In this document: piece by piece, positions 43,814 to 52,631 of the stretch | Numbering within the stretch: position 1 is the first letter of the stretch | Layout: each line of letters opens with the position of its first letter | DNA from: Ruminococcus sp. | GTDB lineage: Bacteria; Bacillota; Clostridia; Oscillospirales; Ruminococcaceae | NCBI GenBank assembly: GCA_017470905.1 | Contig: JAFUXL010000011.1 | Span: 1-64,000, forward strand | Direction: 5' to 3' | DNA length: 64,000 nucleotides | The notes under the pieces: model-generated | Told to the model about the DNA's origin: nothing | Database searches by the model: none | The model's input: only the letters and a program-made list of their open reading frames with translations | Translations under genes and position numbers: made by a program

Positions 43814-43916
43814 AGTTTTCCTCCCTTTTCGGCGGCCGGACGGAGACGGACTCACGGCTTCCGTCTGTTTTCCGTCAAGACATCGTATTTTTTATTGCAA
43901 TAAATATTTTCGTTTT

Positions 43917-44957
43917 TTATTTCTGAAGAGCGTTCCTGATTTTAATTTCGTTTTCTGCTGCGGCAAGGTCGTTTTTTACCATTCTTTCGACAAGCTGAGA
44001 GAAAGAAATTTCTCTTTTCCAGCCGAGGACTTTTTCAGCCTTTTCGGGATTTCCGAGGAGAATATCCACCTCTGCCGGGCGGAAGAATTTTTTGTTGACC
44101 CTGACAACCGTACTGCCGTTTGCGGCATTTATGCCTGTTTCCTCAATGCCCTCACCGTTCCATTCAATCTCTATTCCGACGTGTCTGAAAGCGATTTCGA
44201 CAAATTCACGGACGGTTCTTGTCTCGTTTGTGGCGATAACATAGTCATCGGGCTTATCCTGCTGCAACATAAGCCACATAGCCCTTACATAGTCCTGCGA
44301 ATGACCCCAGTCACGTTTAGAGTCCATATTGCCGAGTTCAACGCAGTCCTGCAAGCCGAGGCTTATCCTTGCGGCGGATTGTGTTATTTTTCTTGTCACA
44401 AATTCAATGCCACGTCTTTCGGATTCGTGATTGAAGAGTATTCCCGAACAGGCGAACATATTATAGCTTTCCCTGTAGTTCTTTGTTATCCAGTGACCGT
44501 AGAGCTTTGCAACACCGTAGGGACTTCTCGGATAGAAAGGGGTAGTCTCTGTCTGCGGAATTTCCTGAACAAGACCGAACATCTCCGAGGTAGATGCCTG
44601 ATAGAATTTTGCATCGGGCTTTACAATTCTTATGGCTTCCAGCATATTGGTAACGCCCAGAGCGTCAATATCGGCAGTGCCGAGGGGAGTATCCCAGCTT
44701 GTGGCAACGAACGACTGTGCGGCAAGGTTATAGACTTCATCAGCCTGTGATATTTTCATAGCCGATATAAGCGAAACGGGGTCTGTCATGTCGGCATAGA
44801 TAAGATTTACCCTGTCTTTCAGATGAGCGATATTTCCGTAGTCAACTGTAGCCTTTCTTCTCCATATGCCGAAAACGTTATAGCCCTTTTCGAGCAGCAA
44901 TTCGGCGAGATATGAGCCGTCCTGACCTGTTATGCCTGTGATGAGTGCATTTTTCAT
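43917..44957 (-). CDS. gmd: GDP-mannose 4,6-dehydratase
   Basis: Converts GDP-D-mannose to GDP-4-keto-6-deoxy-D-mannose. 346 residues with GITGQDGSYLAELLLEKGY at the N-terminus, the Thr/Ser-Glu pair in ASTSEMFG, YxxxK in YGVAKLYG and the RDWGHSQDYVRAMWLMLQ motif characteristic of Gmd. AAGGAG before the ATG. It lies 20 bases after manC, giving substrate and enzyme in sequence. Confidence 0.96.
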   Translation of the reverse strand: MKNALITGITGQDGSYLAELLLEKGYNVFGIWRRKATVDYGNIAHLKDRVNLIYADMTDPVSLISAMKISQADEVYNLAAQSFVATSWDTPLGTADIDALGVTNMLEAIRIVKPDAKFYQASTSEMFGLVQEIPQTETTPFYPRSPYGVAKLYGHWITKNYRESYNMFACSGILFNHESERRGIEFVTRKITQSAARISLGLQDCVELGNMDSKRDWGHSQDYVRAMWLMLQQDKPDDYVIATNETRTVREFVEIAFRHVGIEIEWNGEGIEETGINAANGSTVVRVNKKFFRPAEVDILLGNPEKAEKVLGWKREISFSQLVERMVKNDLAAAENEIKIRNALQK

Positions 44958-44977
44958 AAAAAATCTCCTTTTTTGGT

Positions 44978-46042
44978 TTACACAAGATTATTTCTGTTTT
45001 TTTCTTTAAGCTGTGTGATAATCTGTTTTACGTCCTGAGTGTGGTTTTTTGAGCATACAAGAAGAACATCGTCCGTATCGACAATGATTATATCCCTTGT
45101 GCCGACAGCGGCGACAAGACGTTTTCCGCCGCAGATTGTGGTTCTTTTGGTGTCATAAAGCATTACATCGCCCTCGGCGAAATTTTTAAATTCATCGGTT
45201 TCGTTAATTCTCTCAACGGCAAGCCAGCTCCCAACATCGTCCCATCCGAAGCTGCCGGGGATAGTGTATATATCGGAGGCTTTTTCCATTATTCCGAAAT
45301 CTATTGATTCGCTGCGGAATTTTTCAAATTCGCTTTCAAGGACGGAGCTGAAATTATCCGTGCCGAAGCTTTCGCCTATTCTGAGTGCGCCGTCATAAAT
45401 ATCGGGCATGAAAAGGCTGAAATTTTTCATTACAGAGGATATTTTCCATACGAACATACCGCTGTTCCAGAGATATTTGCCCGACGAAAGATATGATTTT
45501 GCGGTTTTCAGGTCGGGCTTTTCGACAAACTTTTTTACTTCAAAGACATCGCCCTTTTCCTCTCCGAAATTGATATATCCGTAGCCTGTTTCGGGATATG
45601 TCGGGGTTATGCCTATCGTTACAAGATTTTTGCCGTCTTTTGCTGATTTTACGGCTTTTTTCAGGGTACTTATATATATATCCTCATATTTTATCAGGTG
45701 GTCGGACGGGAGGACGAGCATTACGGCATCGTCATATTTTTTATTTATTACCGCCGCCGCATAGGCTATACACGGAGCGGTGTTCCTTGCGCATGGTTCT
45801 GCGAGGATATTATTTTCGGGAATGTCGGGGAGCTGCTGTCTGACGAGGGGGGTATATGCCGAATTTGTCACGATATACACATCGTCTTTATCGACTAAGG
45901 GAAGCAGACGCTTTACCGTTTTCTGAATCATGGTTTCTCCGTCCTGCGTGAGTGAAAGGAATTGTTTTGGGTGGTCGCTGCGGCTTTTTGGCCAGAAGCG
46001 TTCGCCTCTGCCGCCGGCCATTATAACTGCTGTTATTTTCAT
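44978..46042 (-). CDS. manC: Mannose-1-phosphate guanylyltransferase
   Basis: Makes GDP-mannose from GTP and mannose-1-phosphate. 354 residues with the pyrophosphorylase motif MAGGRGERFWPKSRSDHPKQFL and FVEKPD; FGWDDVGSW near 270. It lacks the C-terminal phosphomannose isomerase domain of bifunctional forms. Its ATG overlaps the stop of the priming transferase (ATGA). Confidence 0.94.
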   Translation of the reverse strand: MKITAVIMAGGRGERFWPKSRSDHPKQFLSLTQDGETMIQKTVKRLLPLVDKDDVYIVTNSAYTPLVRQQLPDIPENNILAEPCARNTAPCIAYAAAVINKKYDDAVMLVLPSDHLIKYEDIYISTLKKAVKSAKDGKNLVTIGITPTYPETGYGYINFGEEKGDVFEVKKFVEKPDLKTAKSYLSSGKYLWNSGMFVWKISSVMKNFSLFMPDIYDGALRIGESFGTDNFSSVLESEFEKFRSESIDFGIMEKASDIYTIPGSFGWDDVGSWLAVERINETDEFKNFAEGDVMLYDTKRTTICGGKRLVAAVGTRDIIIVDTDDVLLVCSKNHTQDVKQIITQLKEKNRNNLV

Positions 46043-47421
46043 TTATTATTGTCCTCTTTCCTGACGCTTTCGCTTATAACGCCGTTTTCGGCGGATGCGT
46101 TTGATTTTGGAGGAAAAAGCATGGTTTTAAGCGTCATAAGAATTATCTGTATATCCATTAAAATCGAATAATTTTCGATGTACATCAAATCCATTTTCAG
46201 TTTATCGTATGGCGAAGTATCATAAACTCCCGTTACCTGTGCATAGCCCGTAAGCCCTGCCTTTACTTTCAGGCGGTAGGTAAATTCGGGCATTTCTTTC
46301 TGATAAAGCTCCGTAAGTTCGGGTCTTTCGGGTCTTGGACCCACTACCGACATATCGCCTTTCAGGATATTGAAGAGCTGCGGCAGCTCGTCGAGCCGTG
46401 TCTTGCGCAGGAATTTTCCCACGGGGGTTATCCGTGGGTCGTTGTCCGAGGCAAGTTCGGGAATGCCCGACTTTTCGGCATTCACAATCATACTGCGGAA
46501 TTTGTACACATAGAATGGTCTGCCGTTTATGGTAAGACGTTTCTGTCGGTAGAATATCGGACCTTTGTCGCAGCTTTTTATGGCTGCCGAAATGGCAAGC
46601 ATTATCGGAAATGTAATAATTATAAGGACGATTGAGAATACTATATCGAATATTCTCTTGACCATGCGCTGTTCAAAATCAAGACCGTAATTTCTGCAAA
46701 GGAGCAGGGGAGTGTCAAAAAGTCTTATATCGTCCGCACCTCTGATTATAATATCGGATATTTTAGGGGCGATATACGCTCTGCGTGATTTTTCAAAGCA
46801 GAATTTAACATAGTCGTTCCTCTGATTTGCGGGTATATCACATATTATAACGCCCTCATACTTGAGAATAAGCTCTTTTATTTTTTCGGCAGGCTCTGAA
46901 ATGCTGACCGACTCACATATCATATACTTATCGACACGCTGACTCATTTTCAGGACGAGTGAGGCAGCCTGACGGCTTCCGTAGAGGATTATCAGCCGCC
47001 TTGGGGGATAGAGAAAGAAATATACCTTTGAGGATATTAAATTCCAGACGAACACAAGCCCGAAATCGGCAACTGTGAGGAAAAATATCGGTGAGCCTTT
47101 CATGAAATGCCGACCGATAAGGCTTATCAGCATATAGGCAACGACATTCACGCACACTATTGCGATTAACTGAGAATAGAGCATATCCGTTTTCTTTAAA
47201 TATCCCAGCTTCCAGCCGCCGTAGACTTTGAAGAAAAGAGCTGTCAGAAGGCTATATATGCCTATAAGCACCCAGTTTCCACGCCGATAGTAGGGCAGGA
47301 CTATTTCATCGCTGTAATATCTGTACCAGACAAATGCGAATGCCGCAGTCAGCAGTATGAGAAGAAGCACTGCCGAGAAAAAAGAAATAAATCTTTTGTA
47401 CAGGTCTTTTTTATTCTGCAC
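46039..47421 (-). CDS. Polyprenyl-phosphate sugar phosphotransferase (priming enzyme)
   Basis: Starts exopolysaccharide repeat synthesis by moving a sugar-1-phosphate to undecaprenyl phosphate at the membrane. 460 residues: four to five N-terminal membrane helices (about 10-150), a nucleotide-binding-like middle, then another helix and the bacterial sugar transferase domain with KRIFDIVFSIV, FYRQKRLTINGRPF, KFRSM and LRKTRLDELPQL...DMSVVGPRPERPE. GTG 47421 is preferred because AAGGAG stands seven bases upstream; longer frames enter a repeat element. First gene of the cluster. Confidence 0.9.
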   Translation of the reverse strand: MQNKKDLYKRFISFFSAVLLLILLTAAFAFVWYRYYSDEIVLPYYRRGNWVLIGIYSLLTALFFKVYGGWKLGYLKKTDMLYSQLIAIVCVNVVAYMLISLIGRHFMKGSPIFFLTVADFGLVFVWNLISSKVYFFLYPPRRLIILYGSRQAASLVLKMSQRVDKYMICESVSISEPAEKIKELILKYEGVIICDIPANQRNDYVKFCFEKSRRAYIAPKISDIIIRGADDIRLFDTPLLLCRNYGLDFEQRMVKRIFDIVFSIVLIIITFPIMLAISAAIKSCDKGPIFYRQKRLTINGRPFYVYKFRSMIVNAEKSGIPELASDNDPRITPVGKFLRKTRLDELPQLFNILKGDMSVVGPRPERPELTELYQKEMPEFTYRLKVKAGLTGYAQVTGVYDTSPYDKLKMDLMYIENYSILMDIQIILMTLKTMLFPPKSNASAENGVISESVRKEDNNK

Positions 47422-47495
47422 ATCTACGCTCCTTATATATCTTGGATTAATTGAAGAATAAACAGTCAATACAAAAATAATTGTACAGCTATAAG

Positions 47496-47606
47496 TGAGC
47501 ATTTTAAAATAATGCAAAAAAAATTTTATATTCTGCCCCGGTTTTCCACACCACGGGTGAGGAAAACGGTGTTTTTATTATATTATCATGAACCATTTTC
47601 ATTTGC
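47496..47606. repeat. MITE-like palindromic element
   Basis: TGAGCATTTTAAAATAATGC at one end, core GGTTTTCCACACCACGGGTGAGGAAAAC, then TTATTATATTATCATGAACC...CATTTGCT at the other. It sits just before the polysaccharide operon and may contribute its promoter. Confidence 0.65.
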
Positions 47607-47703
47607 TGCATTATAGTGTACAGTATAATTATAACAAATCATGCAAAATAAGTCAATAGAATAAAAAATATTTTATCATTTTGGTAAATATATCCAAAAA
47701 TGA

Positions 47704-48588
47704 TTACGAATGATTGACAGAAAAGATGTCCGCAACCTCGTTGAGCGTAATATAAGCAAGAGGGTCGATTTTCTGCACTATATTTTTCATCTTGATAACC
47801 TGAAAGCGGTTCACAACGAAGTATATTATTTTCCTGTCCGAACCCGAATACCAGCCCTTTGCATCGAGTATTGTCATTCCGCAGCCAAATTCCTCCTGCA
47901 AGGCGGTGCATATCCTGTCAGCCTCTGATGTGACGATGAACGCAGCCTTTGAACGTTCTAGACCGTCAACTATATAGTCCACGGTTTTCAGTGCCGCCGC
48001 ATAGGTCACTATCGAGTATAAGGGGAGTATCCAGCTCTGTATGACAAATCCGCATATTATATACAATACTATATTATAGCCCATAACGAACGTTCCCACG
48101 GAAAAGCCGAGCCTTTTTGCGAATATAACTGCCATGACTTCAATTCCGTCCATAGCTCCGCCGAACCTGAGAGCAAGACCGCTGCCAAGTCCCGATATTA
48201 CTCCTCCGAAAAGTGCGCACAGCAGCAAATCCTTTCCAGCAAGGGGAGAGGCTATGCTTACATCTACGGGGAGAATATCCGTTATCAGCCATGCCGTCAC
48301 GGAGTATACCATTACGGAATATATGGCGGAGATAGTAAACGCTGCGCCCTGCTTTTTAAGACCGTACAGAAAAAGCGGCACATTGAGTATTACAAGAAAC
48401 ACCGAAAGCGAAAGCTCCTGCGGAGTTATCTGGGATAATAACATGGCAGTTCCCGAAATTCCGCTGTCGTATAATTTTACGGGGGTCAGAAAGACGGTTA
48501 TTCCGAATGCGTTTATTATTCCTGCTACTGTCAGCATTATGTAATTCATAAAGCCTATGCTTTTTATTTCGGATATAAATTTTTTCAT
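47704..48588 (-). CDS. YitT-family membrane protein
   Basis: 294 residues: five to six membrane helices (about 10-195; GVISGLGSGLALRFGGAMDGIEVMA) and a C-terminal DUF2179 domain (about 205-294; GWYSGSDRKIIYFVVNRFQ). The family is widespread in Firmicutes; its transported substrate is not established. AAAGGAG stands before ATG 48588. Unlinked in function to its neighbours. Confidence 0.88.
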   Translation of the reverse strand: MKKFISEIKSIGFMNYIMLTVAGIINAFGITVFLTPVKLYDSGISGTAMLLSQITPQELSLSVFLVILNVPLFLYGLKKQGAAFTISAIYSVMVYSVTAWLITDILPVDVSIASPLAGKDLLLCALFGGVISGLGSGLALRFGGAMDGIEVMAVIFAKRLGFSVGTFVMGYNIVLYIICGFVIQSWILPLYSIVTYAAALKTVDYIVDGLERSKAAFIVTSEADRICTALQEEFGCGMTILDAKGWYSGSDRKIIYFVVNRFQVIKMKNIVQKIDPLAYITLNEVADIFSVNHS

Positions 48589-48605
48589 AAAATCTCCTTT
48601 CAAAA

Positions 48606-48638
48606 GAATAAGGCACTTCACAGAGAAATGCCTTATTC
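48606..48638 (-). terminator. Terminator after the small leader-like gene
   Basis: GAATAAGGCA...TGCCTTATTC, 10-bp stem, followed by TTTTGAAAG on the minus strand; 4 bases after the stop codon of the 76-residue gene. Confidence 0.75.
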
Positions 48639-48642
48639 CGAC

Positions 48643-48873
48643 TTACTTGAGCTTTCCTATGATGCCGCCTATACCGCCGAGCTTTTCGGTAATATCTCCG
48701 ACATTCACCTTATCCTTTATACCGTTTGCGATTTCCTTGATTTTTTCATCGGGGAGGTCAACGCCCACAACGCTTTCAACGGCTTTGACAGGGTCTGACA
48801 TGAATTTGCTGCCGAACTCCTTGTCGTTTTTCACCTTGTCTGCAATTTCGTTTATTTTTGCCTTTACGTCCAT
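48643..48873 (-). CDS. Small leader-like protein (76 aa)
   Basis: Function unknown. Residues 15-50 (KEFGSKFMSDPVKAVESVVG, then VDLPDE) resemble the DPxxAlexxxGvxLPe pattern of Nif11/NHLP-type leader domains, and the C-terminus is Gly-rich (EKLGGIGGIIGKLK). No RiPP-modifying enzyme or transporter is in view, so a peptide product is not claimed. It has its own promoter (48911) and terminator, hence a single-gene unit that is probably well expressed. GAAGGT precedes ATG 48873. Confidence 0.75.
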   Translation of the reverse strand: MDVKAKINEIADKVKNDKEFGSKFMSDPVKAVESVVGVDLPDEKIKEIANGIKDKVNVGDITEKLGGIGGIIGKLK

Positions 48874-48910
48874 TGAGATACCTTCTTTCATTAAAATATA
48901 TTATAAGCTT

Positions 48911-48939
48911 ATTATAGCATATATTTTATCCAAAATCAA
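48911..48939 (-). promoter_or_regulatory. Promoter of the small leader-like gene
   Basis: TTGATT (48939-48934), 17-base spacer, TATAAT (48916-48911) with TGC before it (extended -10). Confidence 0.8.
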
Positions 48940-48970
48940 GCATAATGGAAAATTTTTATCTGTCCTATGA

Positions 48971-49080
48971 TTGAGCAAATTTAAAATTGTTCGTGACGAT
49001 ATACAAAAATATAATAAAAAATACTGTTCCCTCCGCCTTTGGCGGTGGGAACAAAAAATATAAAAGCAGGCAAATTATTT
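48971..49080. repeat. MITE-like palindromic element
   Basis: TTGAGCAAATTTAAAATTGT at the left, core GTTCCCTCCGCC-ttt-GGCGGTGGGAAC (49025-49051), then AAAAAATATAAAAGCAGGC. The remaining sequence to the lysR start at 49425 is AT-rich; it contains TTGAC-ttgt-GTCAA (49280-49293), a symmetric site that could bind a LysR-type dimer. Confidence 0.65.
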
Positions 49081-49424
49081 TTTTCTATTCCCTCGATTGA
49101 TAATATATATACGGTAAAACTTTTTAAAAATATTTTAAGGCATAAAATGAAGTATATGAGAAAAATATGCAATTTTTTTAGAATATTTATCCCAAAAAGC
49201 TTGCATATTTTATTTTTTTATGCTACAATATATATTATAAGTTATAAATTAGGGATATATTTGCAGTTTTTGTTATTACTTGACTTGTGTCAATTTCAAT
49301 ATAAATGATGAACAGTTAAACGAATTTATGCAGTTGCTTAACCCCCCCTCTTACGAACCGCTGTGTGCTGCAAGGAATATATATGCCCTGATTTTCTATT
49401 AATTAACAAGGATGGAGAGAAAAA

Positions 49425-50363
49425 ATGAAACTGCAGCAACTTGAATACGTTATTGCTATCGCTCAGGAGGGCAGTATAACCGGAGCAGCAAGAAAACTCT
49501 ATCAGGCTCAGCCCAATATCAGTATCGCACTGAAAGAGCTTGAAAACAAAATAGGCATACAGATTTTCTGGAGAACTTCAAGCGGTATGGTACTTACTCC
49601 CGAGGGAGAGGACTTCTTTCAGAGAGCAAAGAAAATTGTCACCGAGATGCACCGCCTCGAAGCCGATTATTCCAGTAAGACGGAAAAGAATATAAGCTTT
49701 AAAGTAGCCGCTACACGTTACACCTATATCACCGCCGCTATCGGCTACTGGATAAACAAACTCAACGAAACCAAGAATAATTACAATGTCCGTTTCATGG
49801 AGACAAATACCCATCAGGCTATCGAGGATACGGGTATAGGACGTGCGGATATAGGCATAATCCGTGTACCGGCAAGTCAGAGCGGTTTGTATGCAAAGCA
49901 GCTCACACAGAAAAACCTCTCACAGAGAACCCTCACGGAGTTTAAAATGAAGCTCCTCATGAAAAGCACTCACCCTCTTGCAGAATATGATGATGTACCT
50001 TTCGAGGAACTCAGAAAATATCCCGAAATAATCCACGGCGATGAAGACCTCAGTGTTTTCAGAAAGACCTATATAAACCCCGATTTCGTTTGGACAAAAA
50101 ATGACAAAATGATTTATGTCTATGACAGGGGCAGCAAAATCGGACTTCTCAACACGGTCGAAAATGCCTATATGTGGATTTCGCCAGTACCGCAGAACCA
50201 TTTCGGCAGCGGCGATTTGGTGATAAAAAACTGCTCGTATGCCTGCATACCCACAAGCGATATTGTTATCTACAAAAAGGGCAGCGAGAACGAGGCACTT
50301 GTAAAATCCTGCATGGACAGCCTTGTGGAATTTTCCGAAAAGCTCCTCGTAAATTCAAAATAA
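49425..50363 (+). CDS. LysR-family transcriptional regulator
   Basis: 312 residues. Residues 1-60 form the winged HTH (MKLQQLEYVIAIAQEGSITG, AARKLYQAQPNISIALKELE), and about 90-300 the periplasmic-binding-protein-like effector domain. N-terminus resembles CysB/Cbl-like members of Firmicutes, but the effector is unknown. GGAGAG stands before the ATG. Single gene with terminator; a palindrome at 49280 may be its operator. Confidence 0.92.
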   Translation: MKLQQLEYVIAIAQEGSITGAARKLYQAQPNISIALKELENKIGIQIFWRTSSGMVLTPEGEDFFQRAKKIVTEMHRLEADYSSKTEKNISFKVAATRYTYITAAIGYWINKLNETKNNYNVRFMETNTHQAIEDTGIGRADIGIIRVPASQSGLYAKQLTQKNLSQRTLTEFKMKLLMKSTHPLAEYDDVPFEELRKYPEIIHGDEDLSVFRKTYINPDFVWTKNDKMIYVYDRGSKIGLLNTVENAYMWISPVPQNHFGSGDLVIKNCSYACIPTSDIVIYKKGSENEALVKSCMDSLVEFSEKLLVNSK

Positions 50364-50370
50364 CCAAAAC

Positions 50371-50410
50371 GAACGGGAAACCATGTTGGTTTCCCGTTCA
50401 TTATTTTATA
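50371..50410 (+). terminator. Terminator after lysR gene
   Basis: GAACGGGAAACC-atgtt-GGTTTCCCGTTC, 12-bp perfect stem, then ATTATTTTAT. Confidence 0.9.
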
Positions 50411-50601
50411 AAGGATGAATATAGAAAAGATTTGCATATATTTTATTTATACCGTTTTTGCAGGATAACATAAATTTTTCACTGAAATATACAAAATGTT
50501 TAATCACGTGCTTTAATTATAGCATAATCTTCACGATATTTCAAATATTTATTTTTTATTTTCGCATATATTTTTCATATCAGCGCAATCATTGCATAAA
50601 A

Positions 50602-50629
50602 AAACAGCCGCACTCATGTACGGCTGTTT
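50602..50629 (-). terminator. Terminator after rplL
   Basis: AAACAGCCG...CGGCTGTTT followed by TTTT on the minus strand, about 15 bases after the stop. Confidence 0.9.
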
Positions 50630-50643
50630 CTGATGTAAATAAA

Positions 50644-51015
50644 TTACTTGATTTCGATAGTTGCGCCTGCTTCTTCAAACTTAGCCTTGATTTCGTTAGC
50701 TTCTGCCTCCGAAACGCCCTCTTTGATAGCCTTGGGAGCAGCCTCAACAACTGCCTTAGCTTCCTTAAGACCAAGACCGAGTACGTCCTTGGCAACCTTG
50801 ATAACTGCCATCTTAGCATCGCCGAACGATGTGAGTACAACGTCAAATTCTGTCTTAGCTGCTGCTGCGCCGTCTCCGCCTGCTGTGGGAGCTACTGCTG
50901 CGATAGCTGCTGTTACGCCAAATTCCTCCTGGATAGCGTCTACGAGTTCTTTAAGCTCAAGCACTGAAAGTGTCTTGATATCTTCAACGAATTTAGTAAT
51001 TTTCTCTGAAGCCAT
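50644..51015 (-). CDS. rplL: 50S ribosomal protein L7/L12
   Basis: Stalk protein that recruits translation factors. 123 residues: helical N-terminal dimer domain, Ala/Gly-rich hinge ([18 protein letters not shown]) and the C-terminal domain ending [21 protein letters not shown]...ATIEIK. AAAGGAG before the ATG; 68 bases after rplJ, with an AAGCCGC/GCGGCTT hairpin between. Confidence 0.98.
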   Translation of the reverse strand: MASEKITKFVEDIKTLSVLELKELVDAIQEEFGVTAAIAAVAPTAGGDGAAAAKTEFDVVLTSFGDAKMAVIKVAKDVLGLGLKEAKAVVEAAPKAIKEGVSEAEANEIKAKFEEAGATIEIK

Positions 51016-51083
51016 GATAAAATTCTCCTTTATAATATTTTTTGTGCGGTCAAGCCGCTTTTCTGGAAATTGTCAGGCGGCTT

Positions 51084-51599
51084 TTAAGTTGCGCCCTCCT
51101 CCGAGTTTTTGTCTGCAACAGCCTGGAGTGTTGCGGCGAGTTTCTGGATAGGTCCCTGAAGAGAACCAACGAGCTGGGCGAGGAGTACATCCTTTGAGGG
51201 GATTTTTGAGAGAGCAGTAACGCCTGCCTGGTCATAGATTTCGCCCTCGATATAACCTGCTTTGAGATTGAATTTTTCATCTCCTGCTTTTTCTGCGAAT
51301 TTACCGAGAATCCTTGCGGGAGCAGTCTGGTCGTCGTTTGAGAGAGCGACAGCGGTAGTACCGTTGAGAGCCTCCTCAAAACCTTCGATACCGCAGTTTT
51401 TGAAAGCACGGAGAAGGAGTGTATTCTTTTCTACGAAGTAGTTGACATTAGCCTCACGCAGTTCCTTTCTGAGCTTGGTATCTTCTTCTACAGTGATACC
51501 CTTGTAATCAACGAGAACGCCCGAAACGGAATTTTTGATGAGTTCTGTAAGCTGGTCAACCTTAGCCTTCTTAGCTTCGAGTACAGCATTGCTTGGCAT
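51084..51599 (-). CDS. rplJ: 50S ribosomal protein L10
   Basis: Base of the ribosomal stalk. 171 residues from ATG 51599, favoured because GGAGG stands eight bases upstream; GTG 51608 directly abuts that site. N-terminal EAKKAKVDQLTELIKNSVSG and VDYKGITVEEDTKLRKELRE are typical. The C-terminal helix binds L12. Upstream is an L10 leader and a consensus promoter; the operon is rplJ-rplL only. Confidence 0.96.
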   Translation of the reverse strand: MPSNAVLEAKKAKVDQLTELIKNSVSGVLVDYKGITVEEDTKLRKELREANVNYFVEKNTLLLRAFKNCGIEGFEEALNGTTAVALSNDDQTAPARILGKFAEKAGDEKFNLKAGYIEGEIYDQAGVTALSKIPSKDVLLAQLVGSLQGPIQKLAATLQAVADKNSEEGAT

Positions 51600-51619
51600 T
51601 GTATTCACCTCCGTTTTGA

Positions 51620-51774
51620 TAAAAGCACAAAAGTGCGTTACAAATAAAAATATCCTTTACCGACAGCATGGGAAAGGACAATGATACATCAATATTACCA
51701 ATTGCAATTCCTCGGCAGGACTTACAGCTTGCGCTTGCCGGCTGTCTTTAGAACAAATGCTGCTATCAAACAGC
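51620..51774 (-). promoter_or_regulatory. L10 ribosomal protein leader
   Basis: On the minus strand the leader contains AAGACAGCCGGC (51749-51738) and TAAGTCCTGCCGAGGA (51724-51709), the conserved pair of the bacterial L10 leader, which binds L10-L12 for autoregulation. Hairpins TCCTTT...AAAGGA (about 51654-51678) and GCAC-tttt-GTGC with TTTT (51625-51636) follow; the last may act as a terminator. Confidence 0.8.
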
Positions 51775-51780
51775 TTTAAT

Positions 51781-51809
51781 ATTATATCACGCAAAAAATG
51801 ATTTGTCAA
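51781..51809 (-). promoter_or_regulatory. SigA promoter of rplJL
   Basis: TTGACA (51809-51804), 17-base spacer, TATAAT (51786-51781): consensus in both boxes. The sequence between here and the NUDIX promoter contains a degenerate palindromic repeat (TCTGCGGCTG...CAGCCGCAGA, about 51851-51898) and AT-rich DNA, no genes. Confidence 0.92.
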
Positions 51810-51995
51810 GGGTTTTTAAATATTTTTTGTTTTAAAAAAATAACTCTGCGGTCTGCGGCTGGGGGAACGTTGCTTTTTATCATATTTCTCAGCCGCAGAC
51901 GGCAAAGAAAAATGTAAAATCTTGTTTTAATTTTTTATATCATATCATAAATAATTTAAAATATATCGTTTTGCTGAAAAATTTGTTCTTCACTA

Positions 51996-52024
51996 TGGAC
52001 AAACAGGAAAAAATATGATATAAT
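51996..52024 (+). promoter_or_regulatory. Promoter of the NUDIX gene
   Basis: TGGACA (51996-52001), 17-base spacer, TATAAT (52019-52024). Confidence 0.75.
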
Positions 52025-52070
52025 TATCCCGAATAAAGTAATAACTGCCGACGGCAAGAAAGGAATTGAG

Positions 52071-52484
52071 ATGCTTCACGAAAAATCGTGCGGGGCTATC
52101 GTCTACCGCAAATTTCACGGAAATACGGAAATATTGCTGATAAAACACATCAACAGCGGTCACTGGTCTTTCCCGAAGGGTCATGTTGAACCCGGCGAAA
52201 CCGAGATTGAAACCGCAAGGCGGGAAATAATGGAAGAAACGGCAATAGATGTCATAATCGACCCGACATTCAGGGAAACCGTCACATATTCCCCGAAAAA
52301 GGATACCGTAAAGGTTGTCGTGTATTTTCTCGCAAAGGCAAAAAATGTCAATTTTCACAGACAGGAGGACGAAATCGCCGACATACGCTGGGTCGATATT
52401 TGCTACGCCGTAAATGTACTGTCGTATGAAAATGACAAGACCATTGTCTCAAAGGCAAAGACGGCAATAAAGGATTTATACTGA
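52071..52484 (+). CDS. NUDIX hydrolase
   Basis: 137 residues. The Nudix box is GHVEPGETEIETARREIMEE at about 39-58, with the metal-binding REIMEE. N-terminal SCGAIVYRK and SFPKGHVEPGE resemble bacterial Ap4A/dinucleoside polyphosphate hydrolases (HINSGHWSFPKGH), so hydrolysis of an NDP-X substrate of that type is likely, but specificity is not proven. AAAGGAATTG before the ATG; single gene with terminator. Confidence 0.9.
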   Translation: MLHEKSCGAIVYRKFHGNTEILLIKHINSGHWSFPKGHVEPGETEIETARREIMEETAIDVIIDPTFRETVTYSPKKDTVKVVVYFLAKAKNVNFHRQEDEIADIRWVDICYAVNVLSYENDKTIVSKAKTAIKDLY

Positions 52485-52487
52485 AAA

Positions 52488-52519
52488 TTATCCGCTGAAC
52501 GTTCAGCGGATAATTTTTT
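52488..52519 (+). terminator. Terminator after the NUDIX gene
   Basis: TTATCCGCTGAAC-GTTCAGCGGATAA, 13-bp stem without loop bases, followed by TTTTTT. Confidence 0.92.
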
Positions 52520-52521
52520 AT

Positions 52522-52624
52522 AATAATAACCAAAAATGTAATAAAAACAATGTTTCTTCCGCCTGTGACGGAAGAAACCAAGAAAACACAAAAATTTTTG
52601 CGAATTATTTTTAATTGCTCGTTA
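52522..52624. repeat. MITE-like palindromic element
   Basis: ATAAAAACAATG, core GTTTCTTCCGCC-tgtgaCGGAAGAAAC, then AAGAAAACACAAAAATTTTTGCGAATTATTTTTAATTGCTCGTTA. It ends just before the stop of the cohesin-like lipoprotein gene. Confidence 0.65.
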
Positions 52625-52631
52625 ACAGCTC

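Noticed and set aside
48643..48873. Calling the 76-residue protein a RiPP precursor
   Set aside because: Only the leader-like segment supports it; no modification, protease or export genes are in view, so it is left as unknown.
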